Positions 25,601 through 38,700 of a stretch of DNA of 64,000 nt are shown piece after piece. The notes under the pieces were generated by a model that made no database searches, was not told the DNA's origin, and saw only the letters and a list, made by a program, of their open reading frames with translations. Origin of the DNA: Rostratula benghalensis. Its lineage: Eukaryota > Chordata > Aves > Charadriiformes > Rostratulidae. Each line of letters starts with the position of its first letter. Position 1 is the stretch's first letter. The position numbers were made by a program, and so were the translations under genes. Location of the stretch: the NCBI GenBank assembly GCA_013399305.1, contig VXAI01000166.1:954460-1018459 (forward strand), in the 5' to 3' direction.

Positions 25601-26673
25601 AAGATAGCCCAATGCTGCACCAATTGCCTTTCCAAATGCATTACAAAGTACCTAAAGCTGTTGCTATGTCACTTCTAGATTAATTTGTTTCTGTGTGAAA
25701 GTCCATCATTTTTCTCTTTTATCCATAAATCACTTCTACCTCGGCTGTCTTCTTTCATGTTTGGTGACAAGGAATAAAAATGGCAGTTTCAAAAAAAGGG
25801 AATGACTAATTTCTAAACCAGAAACATATATTTATACTTTTCCCCCACATGATTTATACCCACTATTTTTCTCATCCCTTTTGGTTGCTATTCAATACCA
25901 AACAGAATTTCACTGAACAGAGACTACGCTGATATGTGGATTGATACTACAGTGGTACATGAGTCTTTCTTTGGAGTAGCAACTTCCTGTGCACATTTAC
26001 CACCAAAACCATCCCACCTCTGTTTTCCACCCAATACACAGGAATTTGTTGTTTCTGTGGAAAGTCTGGCCGTGTGAGCCAAAGGCCCTTGAATGATATG
26101 GAAATAAAGCCTTTCCATGGAAATGAAGTCCTCATTGTAATTGTAGCTGGATGGAAGAGTCAATGGGGAAAGTATACCAGTAGAAGACAGCTTTGGAACT
26201 TGCCCTCCCAGGGAAGCTGTGCCAGTGCTGGCTCACTGGCTTGCTCAGAAAGGCTGGACAGAGCCAGGCCCCCCAGCCCCAGATCTCACCGTCAATCACT
26301 TCAAGGGTCATTCCACTGCTGACACCTTGCCAGGTTTAGATTTAGAGCTGCTTCTATTTTATGGCCACTAACATCTTTAAACTTTATAGAACTTCACCTT
26401 AAATTTCATACTTTCTCTACTTCCTTAACAGTCATTTGTGAATACAAACCCCCAAGAGATTAAAGAGGTACATACCTCATCTTTGCTTCAGAGAGAGGCT
26501 GGTTTTCCTCTTCAGTTCATGTTCCTGCCAAACATTTTGGACATCCCCTTATAATGATTGTTTTTACAGGTTTTCCTAGAAGTAATAAATGCTAACTTGT
26601 ACTTCATTGGGATCTTCATTCCTTTTAGAGGATACTGAAAATCACCACTTAAATTTCTATGATAAGTGTACCT

Positions 26674-26710
26674 ACTATATGTACACTACTATATATGTGC
26701 ACTATATGTA
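26674..26710. repeat. Degenerate ACTATATGTA repeat, three units
   Basis: ACTATATGTA at 26674-26683 and 26701-26710, with the variant ACTATATATGTG between them at 26688-26699. AT-rich, probably slippage-derived. Confidence 0.8.
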
Positions 26711-29700
26711 GTTCATATAGGCCACTTACATGGGAATGTTTTAAAGCTTTATATTTAAGCTTCTCTAGAGTCAAAACCCAACTCCTCAGTTATTTCAATG
26801 CCTAGCTTTGGTGTCCTTTTATCCCTCAGCTGATTTATTTCTTGCAAACTGTATTAAAACAGCACCTCAGTCCCAGGCCATGCCATCTTTGTTACCTGAG
26901 GAAAATTGATGCCTCCGAGCAGCCTCTCCAGAGAAGACTGACAGAATTACATCCATGAGCTCCTCAACAGTATTATTTAATTACCTCTTGCCTTTATTTT
27001 CTGGCAATCCATTTGTCACATTATAACCTTTATTTTTCTCCTCCAAGGTGCTTAAAGAGTTTTGGGTTTGTTTTCACATTTTGTCCTCCTACTTTCCACA
27101 TTTGCCCTTATCAGTTAGACTTTGGACTCTTCTTTTTTTGACTGGATGTACTGAATGAAGTACCTTTGCTATTTAACCACTGGGAAGCCTTTCTTTTCTT
27201 TTTTTTATGTGCCCAAACACACTTCAGGGTCAATTAGTGGGTTGGCCTCTCTGCTTTACTCTCCCAACTTTCTGATGGTTTTTAATCTTTCCCATTCTTT
27301 TTGACTCTATTTCTGCCATCTTCAGCTATTCCAAGACTAGAATTCCTGGTTCACACCCCAAAATGGAAGACTTTACCTGTTTTTGCCCATTCCAATACTC
27401 TGTTTCTTCTCTTCCCATTTGACAAAGGTACTCAACATCCAACACATATCAGGTAGTTCAAACCCTTCCACATCTGCTGTCTTAGAGATTCAAGTTTCAC
27501 ATCCACAGATAAAAATCTTGAAAGAGAGATTAACCCCAAATAACAAACTCTGAGGAGCAGACCAGTCCTAGTCTTTGATCCCTCCTCCCTCCATAGTAAT
27601 GAAATCTTTAAAGTGATGCTAACCTTACACATTAGGAGTTAAAAAAGAGAGAAAGATAACATTGTTTATGGGTTGGTTGAGTGGATTTCTGAACAAAGAG
27701 TAGACATATGGGGTATATTACACCAAAATCAAAATCACTGAGGTTTTCCCATTCATCTTCAAAAAATACAAGGAAATATTAAGCTCATCCAGAGTTCCCT
27801 CAAGGTGAAGTAAAACTTTCTGTGATTCTGAACATAATCAAGATTGATATGATTTCTGAAGAATTAGGGAGTTCTCAAAATATGTTCCAGGCATAATGGA
27901 TATCCAATTCTATTTAATGTACATTGCAAACAAAAGAAATTAAAGCCTTGAGTTACATATAGACAGAAATGTTGTTGGTTTCCTAAGTGTTTTTACCATA
28001 CAGCCTTTATAGAAAGTGTTCATATTAGACTCAGTAAGAGAGGCCCCAGATTTTAACACGTGTTGCTAGAGTGAGAGACAGTCCAAAATCTAAAAGTTTG
28101 TTTTGTCATCAGGCCAACCAAAAATCAGTGGAATAGTTTTAATGCTTTGGTAATTTTACCTGACATAATTTGATCCATAGGATCTTTCACAAAGGAAATT
28201 GCATAGGAAAAAGAGTAAATTATTGTCTTAATTAAGAGAGACAGGGACATGAATTTTTTTTGCTGTTGAGTGTATCATTGTGCTGTGTACAGCACCCAAA
28301 GCACCTACAACTACCAATAGGTGGCAGAATATTAAAAAAGCAAAAAAAAAATTGAACTCACCTTTTAGCGGAGATTCAAATGTAAGCATCTTTGCCACAT
28401 CTCTCCCACATCTGCATGGAATTACATACAAAGAGAAAAATATTTGTGAAGGTGACGGATTACTTGCTAGGATTTCCCATATTTTTTAATAATTTCAGCA
28501 ATTTCCCTAGAGCGTGTGAAAGCCCACAGTGCAAATTATTTGATCCTTGTCACTGTTTATATAATAAGCCATAAATGCCTCTGACCTATTTGAGGATTTA
28601 GTTCATTCCAGGCTCTGAGAACCCTATTCCTGTACTGTGTGCTCCCAAACCACCATCCTTCGTATTTGCAGGGGTGAACAAAGCCTGTAAACTGTGAGTT
28701 CTTAACTAAAGAGAAATACTCTGAAACAGGATGATCAATTGACTGGCTGGGTCCTTGGAGAAATAAATTCCTACTGTTGCTGAAGGAGGAAAACTTAAAG
28801 AATTTTAAAATTACCAAGCTTTTAGCTTTATACTTAAAGTAACACATTGGAAGCACTGACAAAAAAGGAAGTTTCAGTCAGTGTAGTCTACTATGAAATT
28901 GAAAATGTTGATTATACCATCGATTAGTACAACCTATCAGGGGATACCTGGTTCAAACAGTGTATGAGTACAGTGGCTGTACAGACTTCTACTTTCTTAG
29001 GTTAGCCAAGAGATCAAGAAAATTTTTAAAAGAGAATGATCTGTGGCTAATAAAACTTAGATCCATCAGTACTTATGATTTATTTGTTTCCTAAAAATTA
29101 ATTACAATCGCCACATTCTTCATTTCATTAGTGGTATGTCAAAGAAACCTTCTAAAGCTCATATGTCACTATCACATTTGCACAAAAGAAACAAAGCCAG
29201 ATGTGCTGGTGAAACAGGTCTGGGATATCTGGTTGCAGGTAAAATAACTAATGCAACATTTTTAGAAGTAAAAAGTATTTATAAAACTTCTTTGCACATG
29301 TATCTGTTCCCTTCCCAATCAAGTGGACAAACTTTGAAAAACAAAGCATTTGAGCAAAAAGTGTTAAATATTCAAATAGTGAGATTAGCATCCTCTAGAA
29401 AAGTAATGAAAATATTTACACCCACAAATGTAGGTTCCTTTTTTGTTGGTTTTGATTTGGTTTGGTTTTGCCCCAAAAAACCAAGACTATTCTGAAATAT
29501 CCAGTACTTTCTGTTTCTGGGCAGATAACTTGGGCATCAGCCAACGGAAATTAGAATACAGATCCATAAACTAACACTGGGATGAGAATTGGTCTGGACA
29601 AGTACTTAATACCTTATGCATTCAGTGTCCAGGATATGAACAAGACTTTATATGCACTTGAAGCTAATATGGGGAACTTCTACACTAAGTCATATTGGGC

Positions 29701-32700
29701 CAAATCAATGTTCCTCAGAGTGCCCAGAGTGAAGTATTTCAATAATTTGTAATGTGTATATTCACTAATGTCCATGGAAAACTTACCATCAAAACAGCTC
29801 AAAAACCGCTGTCTTCATTACAGACCCCCTGTAACAAAGAAGGTTGAGGAAAAGCTTTGTGTTACATCATTGTAGTAAATTCTTGTAATCCTTGTGGATC
29901 AGCTGCAAATGGAAAAATGTGGCACACCCAGATGGCTGAGAGGAAGCAAAAGAAAAACTGTAATGTTACAGAATTTCAAATGTTATTTCTTTTCATTCTC
30001 AAAATGTTGAAAGACCCTCATGATTTTGCTAGGTGCTTCTGTTTCTGAGGAACTGGCTATTTCCACTTACTACCTAAGTACTTAGCAGCTGATGTAGGAG
30101 CCATGACAACTGGTAAATGAAAAACATTTTCAACCTGCTTCTAAAATTGGAATTCTTTGATAGTGGTGCTGGTATTGTTGTTTGTTTGGTTTTTAATTTA
30201 AAAAAAAATATTTCACATAAAAAGAGTTTTCTTGTCAGGACTGTTTTTCTAAGCCCTTGCTGCTCTATTACTCACATGAAAAAGAAAATAAATAATCTAA
30301 TCTATAACATCACCACGTCTATGGTGAAATCATGCCAATTTTTTTTTTCCCTGCCCAGCTTCATGTTCATTCAAAGACCTGAAGCCAAGTAAATGTCAGG
30401 TAGTTAGAACTAAACAAGCCCTTAGGAGCAGAGGGGATGAAAGTTATGCAAACACCATCCAAAAGCCTCCAGTAAGCATGGAAAGAAGGAAGTTAAGAAG
30501 AAGAGCAATTTTCAGCTCCAAATATAAGCATGGAGACGATTAGAGGTTTTGAAGAAAAGCATAGTCACCCTCCACCCGACACATGCATGTACATCCAGCC
30601 AGAGGCCACCTCTTCTCCTTCCTTTTCCCATCAAAGTCATGGGATGCCACAGAGGTGACCTGAACCTGTGACAGGATTTTGGGGCTCAGACTTGCATTTA
30701 TGAGGCTTGGCTACAAAGATGAGCAAAAAAAAGGGTGATGTCCCTCTCTCTGTCAGTGCAGGTCCTCTTTTATCCTCTGAGCTGCCTGCTCTGAACACCA
30801 CACAAGCTTTCACAAACAGCGTGGGGTGGGGATAAACATCTTGGGAACAGTTGGAGGTGACTGATGTCAGCACAGACAACACTTACTAAATTGCAGGGGT
30901 AGGTGATACTCTGTTAGTCAGATTCTGACATATAAAAATTTCTTTTAAGGTCAGCAGGTTAAAGTAGTAATAATTTCTGGAAGTTTATATCAAAATTTTA
31001 CCCTAGGACCTATAGTTTCCCTCCCTTTACAGTTTTCCAAGTCATTCAGAGTTATTGGGCTACATTTAATTTCTTTGGATATGCTCAATTGTTTAATCTA
31101 ATTTACCAGATTGGGGCATTAGGCATTTATTCTTCATTATTGTCTGGTTAGAGAGGTCTGGAGGATGCTCTCGACTGGGGGGAAACAGCAGCTGCAATCT
31201 GCTACTCTAGTAATAGTAATATTCCCAGGCAGACACTGAGGGAAAGTGCAGATGGAAAACACAGTTCTGACGGGAATGAGCGATGAAGGGTGCCACAAAT
31301 CAGCCACTAATGGCTCTCCACACACTTACAATATTAAATTTCAAGAACCAGATACTGTCTTTTTGAGATGCTGTTTTAACTGACAAATCTTTAAATATAA
31401 CCAAATTGGAGAGAAACAATGTAGTGTAGCTTTTTAGCCCCATTAATAGGCAGTTTGATTTCAGGTTATTATAATTTTAGAGAATAAGGTTAAAGCTGCC
31501 ACAGGTGACAATGAGAGGCTGGAAACAGCTAATAGGTGTGCTTGATAAAACAACGGTATACCTGGAGGAAGGACATTAATATACTGCTAGTAACTTTTTT
31601 AGTAAAGTGTCTAAAGTTCTCCCCCTCAACTTCTATTGTTCTCATCTATCTTCCAAGTCATGCTCCTGAGGCCTCAACATCTTTTTGCAAATGCCAATGT
31701 CAGATCATCTCTCTGCAGAAGAGAAAGGCACTGGAACTCCTTTTAACTACACATATTTTGTCTTATTTCTACTTGGGAATTTGAAGGTAACACAATGCTT
31801 TTGGTTGGTACCACTGAAGTAGGTACTTTACCTATTGTAGAAAATGTTAATTTATGATACCTATAGCACCAAATATACATGCAGCTTATAGTACCAAAGA
31901 GAGGTTTTGCATTTTCTCAAAGGAAGTTCTTAAGGCAGAACAAGGTATGAAGGCAAGAGCTTTCAAAACAGGATTTTTTATAGTATTCTTTATAATCACG
32001 ATTATTATGTGGGTTTGGCATAAGAAGTCTCTTTTCCGTACAAAAATAAGTTCCAAGATTCTTATCCCCTGATAGAAATTATTGTGCCAAGAAAAGTTTC
32101 TATCTCACGTGTTGCTGCTATGTAAGATAAGACACTCGTGGCACGTAACTAGATACTGCAGAAAATCAACAACAATGTGTATCCTCTATCTGATCACAAC
32201 ATTAAGCATCCAAGTCTGCTCAGAGTATACTTTTTCCTATATTAGTCAAAAGCAATGAACGGTAACAAGCATTTTATTTCTTTACAAGGCTTACGGAGCT
32301 CTCAGACTTAACCTCTGTGTCTATTTCTGCAAGCTTACACAACAATGCCCCAGATAGATAATGAAAATAAACATTTTAGGAATAAATTTCTGCAGGTAAA
32401 TTAATTCCCCTATAAACCAAAGAAAGTATACCCTAATGCTATCTCACTTTATAATAGACCAATAAGAAGTGGCTCTCTGAAATGCCTTCTTTCACTTTGG
32501 CTACTAGAATTCCAAATAATGATTTTACTATGTTGTAATATGGCTCTCTTTTCTTCTCATGCTCCATTTTCATTACATTTTCTGAAGATGGTTTATTTTA
32601 CCTGCCACTTCTAGGACAGATGAATAGAAGTACATCCAGTGGAACAAGAAGCAAACCCAAAGACCATAGCAGTGCTATCAGGAAAAAACAATTGGGAATG

Positions 32701-32748
32701 TTTCAGTCCTTTTTTTTGGATCATTACATTGATAACATACAAGCCAAA

Positions 32749-32783
32749 ATAATTTATGCTTATAATGCTTATAATTTATGCTT
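32749..32783. repeat. Nested short tandem repeat
   Basis: ATAATTTATGCTT (32749-32761), a 9-bp shortened unit ATAATGCTT (32762-32770), then the full 13-bp unit again (32771-32783). Head-to-tail with no extra bases. Confidence 0.9.
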
Positions 32784-35700
32784 AGCTTTTGTAAGTTTCT
32801 TGAGTAATCAAGAAAATTAGTCAAGTTGTATGTTGAACTGTCAATTTAATCTGCAAGCAGGCTAAAATAAAAGAACAGGAAAGTCATTAAATAATATTTT
32901 AATAATATGTAAATCTCCTTTCCACACAACCTCCCTATACACAGTTGTTTTGCCAGTATCATTTATTATTTATGTTATGTTACCAGCTCATTGGCTCACT
33001 TCAACCAGTACAAACTTTACGTGCCCTGCACAAGTATATATAAATGACATTTCCTGTAGCTACATGTAGCAGAGACCGACCATCAATCATGGTGTACACG
33101 TGGATGTGGAATTACAGCCCCACTGAAAGTATAGAGACTTTGTAATTGATTTCAACAGAGGTGGAATTTCACTCATGTAAATTAAGCCACAACAAAATTA
33201 GTTGACTTGTTTCCTTGAGATCAGATAGGAAGAGTCTTTGAAAGGGCAGTGTGGGGCATTTGTTTTTCATTGGTTAAATGGAATTAAATGAATTAAGCAT
33301 TTAGTTTTATATGTTCCTATTTCTTGTTCAAAGCCTAAGATTATCCACAAAGGATAATTTGGCACTCAGAAATACAGGGTTGTCTTATATCACCTAGGAA
33401 ATTGAAAACATTTTGTGTGTTCACCTTCATTCCACACATATAAGCAAGTATATAAAAAATGCAGTCTATAAATGCAACAAATTATTTTTGATGATGAATA
33501 TATTTATTATGTATTTGATGGTTGCTAATGAATATATTCATGTTGTCCTTTTGAGATAGCTTTGAAATTCTGACCGTTGGTTAATTGCATGAAATATAAG
33601 CATGACACACATTATACACTGCATAGCTGTCCAATAAACCAGATAGCCTAACACTATATGAGACCAATAAGTAATTTTTAACATTGAGAATAACTTTTGT
33701 CTCTTTTTGCAAATGTGTCTATTTTCCAACACTGTAGCTTTACAGTATCTCTCAACTGGAGAAAGTCAGATTAAGGTAGACCTTATAATATTTTAGGTTT
33801 ATCTTCTGCTCTGCTGGGCTGCAACACCTAGAAGACAAGCTGTATGGGACATCCATACACCCCACATATTGATTATATAAAATTAGTAAAATTATTAATA
33901 CATGTGACAAAAAACCACAGGCCTTACATAGAAAACCCACCCAAACCATAACTGAAAACGTTCTTTAAGCTTTTTGTTGTGGCATAACAGTACGAAAAAG
34001 TGAGATTCATTTTTGATGGCTTTGTTTTGCACTGGCATTTGTTCAAAAGAAAAGTTGTTTTTCTCCCCCAGCTGCCTTTACAAAGCAACGCCAAAACAAA
34101 CAAACAAATGAAAAATAAACCAAGAGCCACTTAGACCTCCCAGTCAGCTACCTTTGCAGGGAGATTGTCTTTTAAATCAGGCCTCACTAGGTCACTGTAA
34201 AAGTACAGCAAAGCAGCACTCGGCACGTAGCTCGCCACGCTGCTCAGTGATGCTCACAGAAGCTCAGCCCCTGTTCTCAGCAGTACAGGCTAAAGATCTG
34301 AGGGGTGGATCTCTTCCAGGGGATGTTCTTAGACAATTAGGCTTGTGGCAGAGGGATTTTAGAATGTCACCCTGAGTCAGGAAATACAGAAAGTGTACAC
34401 GTAGGAATTCATAGCTGTACAACTGGTTGGAGTATGTTTTGCATCCAGCGCTGAGATGACATAGCCTGACAGAAGGGATATTGCCAAGGTCCCATTTCTA
34501 GAGATTGCAAAAGTTCAGTCTGGGATTCACCTGTGATTGTCATAGGGAGAAAAAGTGTTACGCCATGAATATTTCATTATGAAAGTGAGAAAACGTTTTC
34601 CCCTCAAGCAGATTTTGTTAGTTAGCACTTTTCATCTTGAGCCTTCGCAGAAAAATCCCAGGTTGAGATTCATGCTCCCTGAAATATGTTGGAGGAATTC
34701 CCCTCTGCTTGCCACAAAGGCACTTTCTGTGGCATAGCATGGAAGGAAGGATGGGAAAAGAAAAATCAAAGATAATTAGAACAAGAAAAATGAATAAAAT
34801 ATCACTAAGAAAAGTCCTGCTGTGGTGCATCAGGGAAATCAAGGAGAAAATCAGTACCTCAAAGACCTCTTTTTCAGCCTAGATTTTTTCTTATGCAGCA
34901 AATATATATGTAGTAACCAGTGGATTAGCAGTAAATGACTTTTAGTAAAAAATGTAAATAAAAATAATACTTATTTACTCCAAGATTCATACTTGAACAC
35001 TTCAAAACACTTTCCTAAGTTTTCTCTCTCTCTCCCAGCTTCACGAATGCAATATGTAATATTAAAAGTGTTCCCGTACCGTTGCCAGCAGATTGACTGA
35101 AGAGAATATCTGGTCAGTTGTACACATGCCTGCCTGTCTTAAGACACAATTATTTTATATATATGAGCATTATTAGTGCATATATGTCCCAGAACATTTT
35201 ACAGTGCAATGTGCAGAATTTTAAAGGGAATTTCTTGAACAGACCAGACTTAAATTTTCCATATAGTTTCCTTTTTGAGGCAGTCTTGGATACACTAGCA
35301 TTGCTCTAACCACTAAAGGGTATAAGAAATTTGCTCATTTTAGATATCTAAACCATGAATTGCTCATATCAAACTTTTTTCCACACTAGAGAGAGGCTTT
35401 TTCAATAAGCATAATCCAATAATTTTTTGAAGTTTCATTTGGTTTCTTATATGAATATCCCAGAAAATCTTTGTATATATGAAAATAGAAAATGACTGTA
35501 AATTTGAAACAGGAAATTACTGTATCAGATGTAGAGGGAACAACCCTGAAAGAATCTTCTAATAAAAAAAATATTAAAAGATCTTTTATTTGTAAGAAAT
35601 ATGAGCTGAGTTAAATCTTACAATGCATAGGTAATGTAATAATCTATTGTTTTGTAATTTATAGTTCAGTGCCCACTGTTTGAATTTATTTTTTTAAATT

Positions 35701-38700
35701 TTAAATCCCCTTTTAAAACTTAACATAAAACGTTAACAATCAGTATGGTCAAACTGAGGAGAGAAGGTGCATTTAAAAAACTAAAAATGAGGACAGCTAT
35801 TACCATGAAAGAAATTTCAAGGAAAAAAAACATCCAGAAATTAGGTGTGTCCTCCTCTGGAAATGTCCCGATTTAGCTTTCTTTATGCATCATCCATGGG
35901 AGAACTGGGAACTCAGAGCTCTTCCTCTTCTAATTTGCAGGTGATTATAAGGCTTTGGGGAGCTGTCAATTGTTGGAACATCCCTTGTATAATTACATTA
36001 ACCTCATCTGGTGAAATCTGAGTGTAAATTACTTCTTCACTTAATAAGAAGATTTAATTGAAGTAGTTTTCAGTCACTGTGTGACAGATTTCTTAGGGAA
36101 GGTTTGATATTATATGTATTTTAATGGTGGATAGGTTAAAAAAACCCCCAAGCTATTGAAAAGGAATTTTACATCTCAGTGATTTTTAAGAATGGACTTC
36201 AATGAAAACAGGAAAAAATAAGTATTCTTGTCCTCACTGCTGACTATAAATGGCTGGGATTTTTTGCTATAGTAAATGAGAACAGGCACATGGATTTATG
36301 AATTAAGGTATCAGCCAGCCAATTAGCTGTAGAAATAACATTCTTCCCCTCAGGATGGAGTCATCTCTTCCCAGTTATAGCAGCTCAAATGTCAAATATG
36401 TAGTAAATGTTGTGAATGAGAAAGAGTCAACAATTCTTTGCCTTATTTTAAACAAAACTGGTTAGTTGGTTTTTGTGGTTGTTGTTTTGGGTTTTGGGGG
36501 GGGTTGGTATTTTTTTTTAAGAGTAATTTAAGAATTATTTGATCACCCAGTGCAATTTCCTGCCTCCCCCAACACTGACAGAAATGGCAACAGGAGAGGG
36601 GGCCAAAGTACTTTAATAAATGTTTAGAGAACATTATAGTGATTGGCTACTAATTTTTTTCACCCTTGTCATTGGATTCTTGTATGCCTTTATATAATTC
36701 TTTATTGCAGAATATATTTAGTGGCATTTATTTCCTTTTATAAACTTTAAGGTGATGAAAGACAAGAGAGACAACTATAACAGAAGTTTCTCTAACTCAA
36801 CATTTTTAGCCTGACAGAAAATATATCACATTTTTGATTTATTTATTTTTGAGCTGATCAAAACTCTTCATAACTTTTGTGCAAATTTTTTTCTCAATAA
36901 ATTTTCTTTTTTCTAGAACATTACTTAAATGTTCCTTATATAACATTGAGAAAAAAGGAAGACTTGTAAGAATAAATAATGTCTCTTAAACTGAATGATG
37001 CACAGGTACATCGTTGGTCCTCTTGACATCTTGGGGAATGTTTATGAGTCCAATTTTTTTCTATTTCTGCCCTCCCTCCTTGAATCTGTATCAGTCAGTC
37101 TAGGAAAACATATGACCATACCTAGAATCCTTGTCTTATGCCTTTGGAACATCAAAGTTGAAGCATTACCATTATTTTTAAAAAATACAACAATTTTAAA
37201 ATGTTTTAGCAAGTCAAAAATGCTTCCTTATTGTAAAAGGCAACACAGTGAATGGAAAGTGTTCTAATGAAAAGACTGGAGAAGTTATCATCAAAATCTT
37301 ACTGAAAAAATGAAAGCTTGTTTAATTTCAAAACCTCTAAAATAAAAACAGCTTTTTGAGAAAACAACACAAGGTTAATAAGCTATAACTGGAATCTGAC
37401 GCTAGACACTTTTGAGCCAGAAATAAGATGCAAATGTTTAACAGTAAGAGTAATTAACCAATGGAGTAAGTGACATTAAGATGAAGACAGGATGTTTCCT
37501 AAGAGGTATCTTTTAGCTTAGCCATATTTATGGAACTGGAAACAGGAATTAATTCAGGGAAGTGCATCCACTAGATGCCATGGATGAGTCAGCAGCATCT
37601 CAGAGACGGCAGCATCAATCTTCCCATGAAACTATCATGTAGCACTTTGTCTGTTACAAGCAGATCATTGACCACAGGCATTAATATCTACCTTGCTCTG
37701 TATTGTAAAATGGCCTGAAACTAAGCTGATAACAACTCAAGAAATTCAGCTGAGGTCTGAATCACGACACCTTCGCCATCATTTTTCCTACCTAGGAACA
37801 CTTATGAAAAACAGGATCCTGACAGGCTTGTTATCATCGGATGATGACTGTATTAACAAATCTCTCTTATTTAAGGATAGCTGGCTGCTTGTCCTCCCAG
37901 AATGAGGCATGAGTAATACCTTAGCAAGAAACAAACAAACAAGCAAAAACAAATTAAAAAAAAAGGAGAAACAGAGAAGAAATAATCATCCCCACCCCAT
38001 GTTATGCTGCCACAAGCATAGGCCAAAAGTTCATGCTAGTACTGTTTAATATTAAATTTTGGGGGACCATTAATGTTGGTTTTATTTACCTTTTGCTTAC
38101 CAGCACAGAGGCAGAGTTACACCTCAAGTGCAGCAACAAGAAAAGTTTTTCAGGCACTTTGTTGTGGGATGTGCCATTATTCCCCTCCCGAGCTCTCCTT
38201 GTAAAGTCAGCCTCTCAAGGTCTCTGTGGCCAACCTGAAATACTGTGAATCTTTATTGTCCCAGTGGCAGATAGCAGATTTTTAAGAGCAACACATACAT
38301 ACAATATCGCAGATGCAGTTGGTAGGAGTTGAACCCAGTGAGTTGCCACCTTTGAATACGTGCACCCGTCTCTGTTCTTCATCGTCGCTGTCACTCCTGG
38401 AGGTTTCCTATGACATACTGCATTGTCACATTTACTGTAAAAAAATAACAAACTTCTTCAAAATAGGGATATTTACCAAATGACATAACAAATTAGTCTG
38501 CTAGTCTCAATCTACGCAGATTCCTTTAAAATAGTACTTTAGTTCAGAGCAAGATCTTCCTATCTCAATCACAGAAACCTGGATCCATGGATGAGCTTAA
38601 AGAAATTATTATTTTTTTAAATCAGGACTAAGTTATCTTGGTCATATGTAGTTTGCTTAAGCTACTAGCTAACAAAATCTTGCAAAGCAAACCGTATTAT

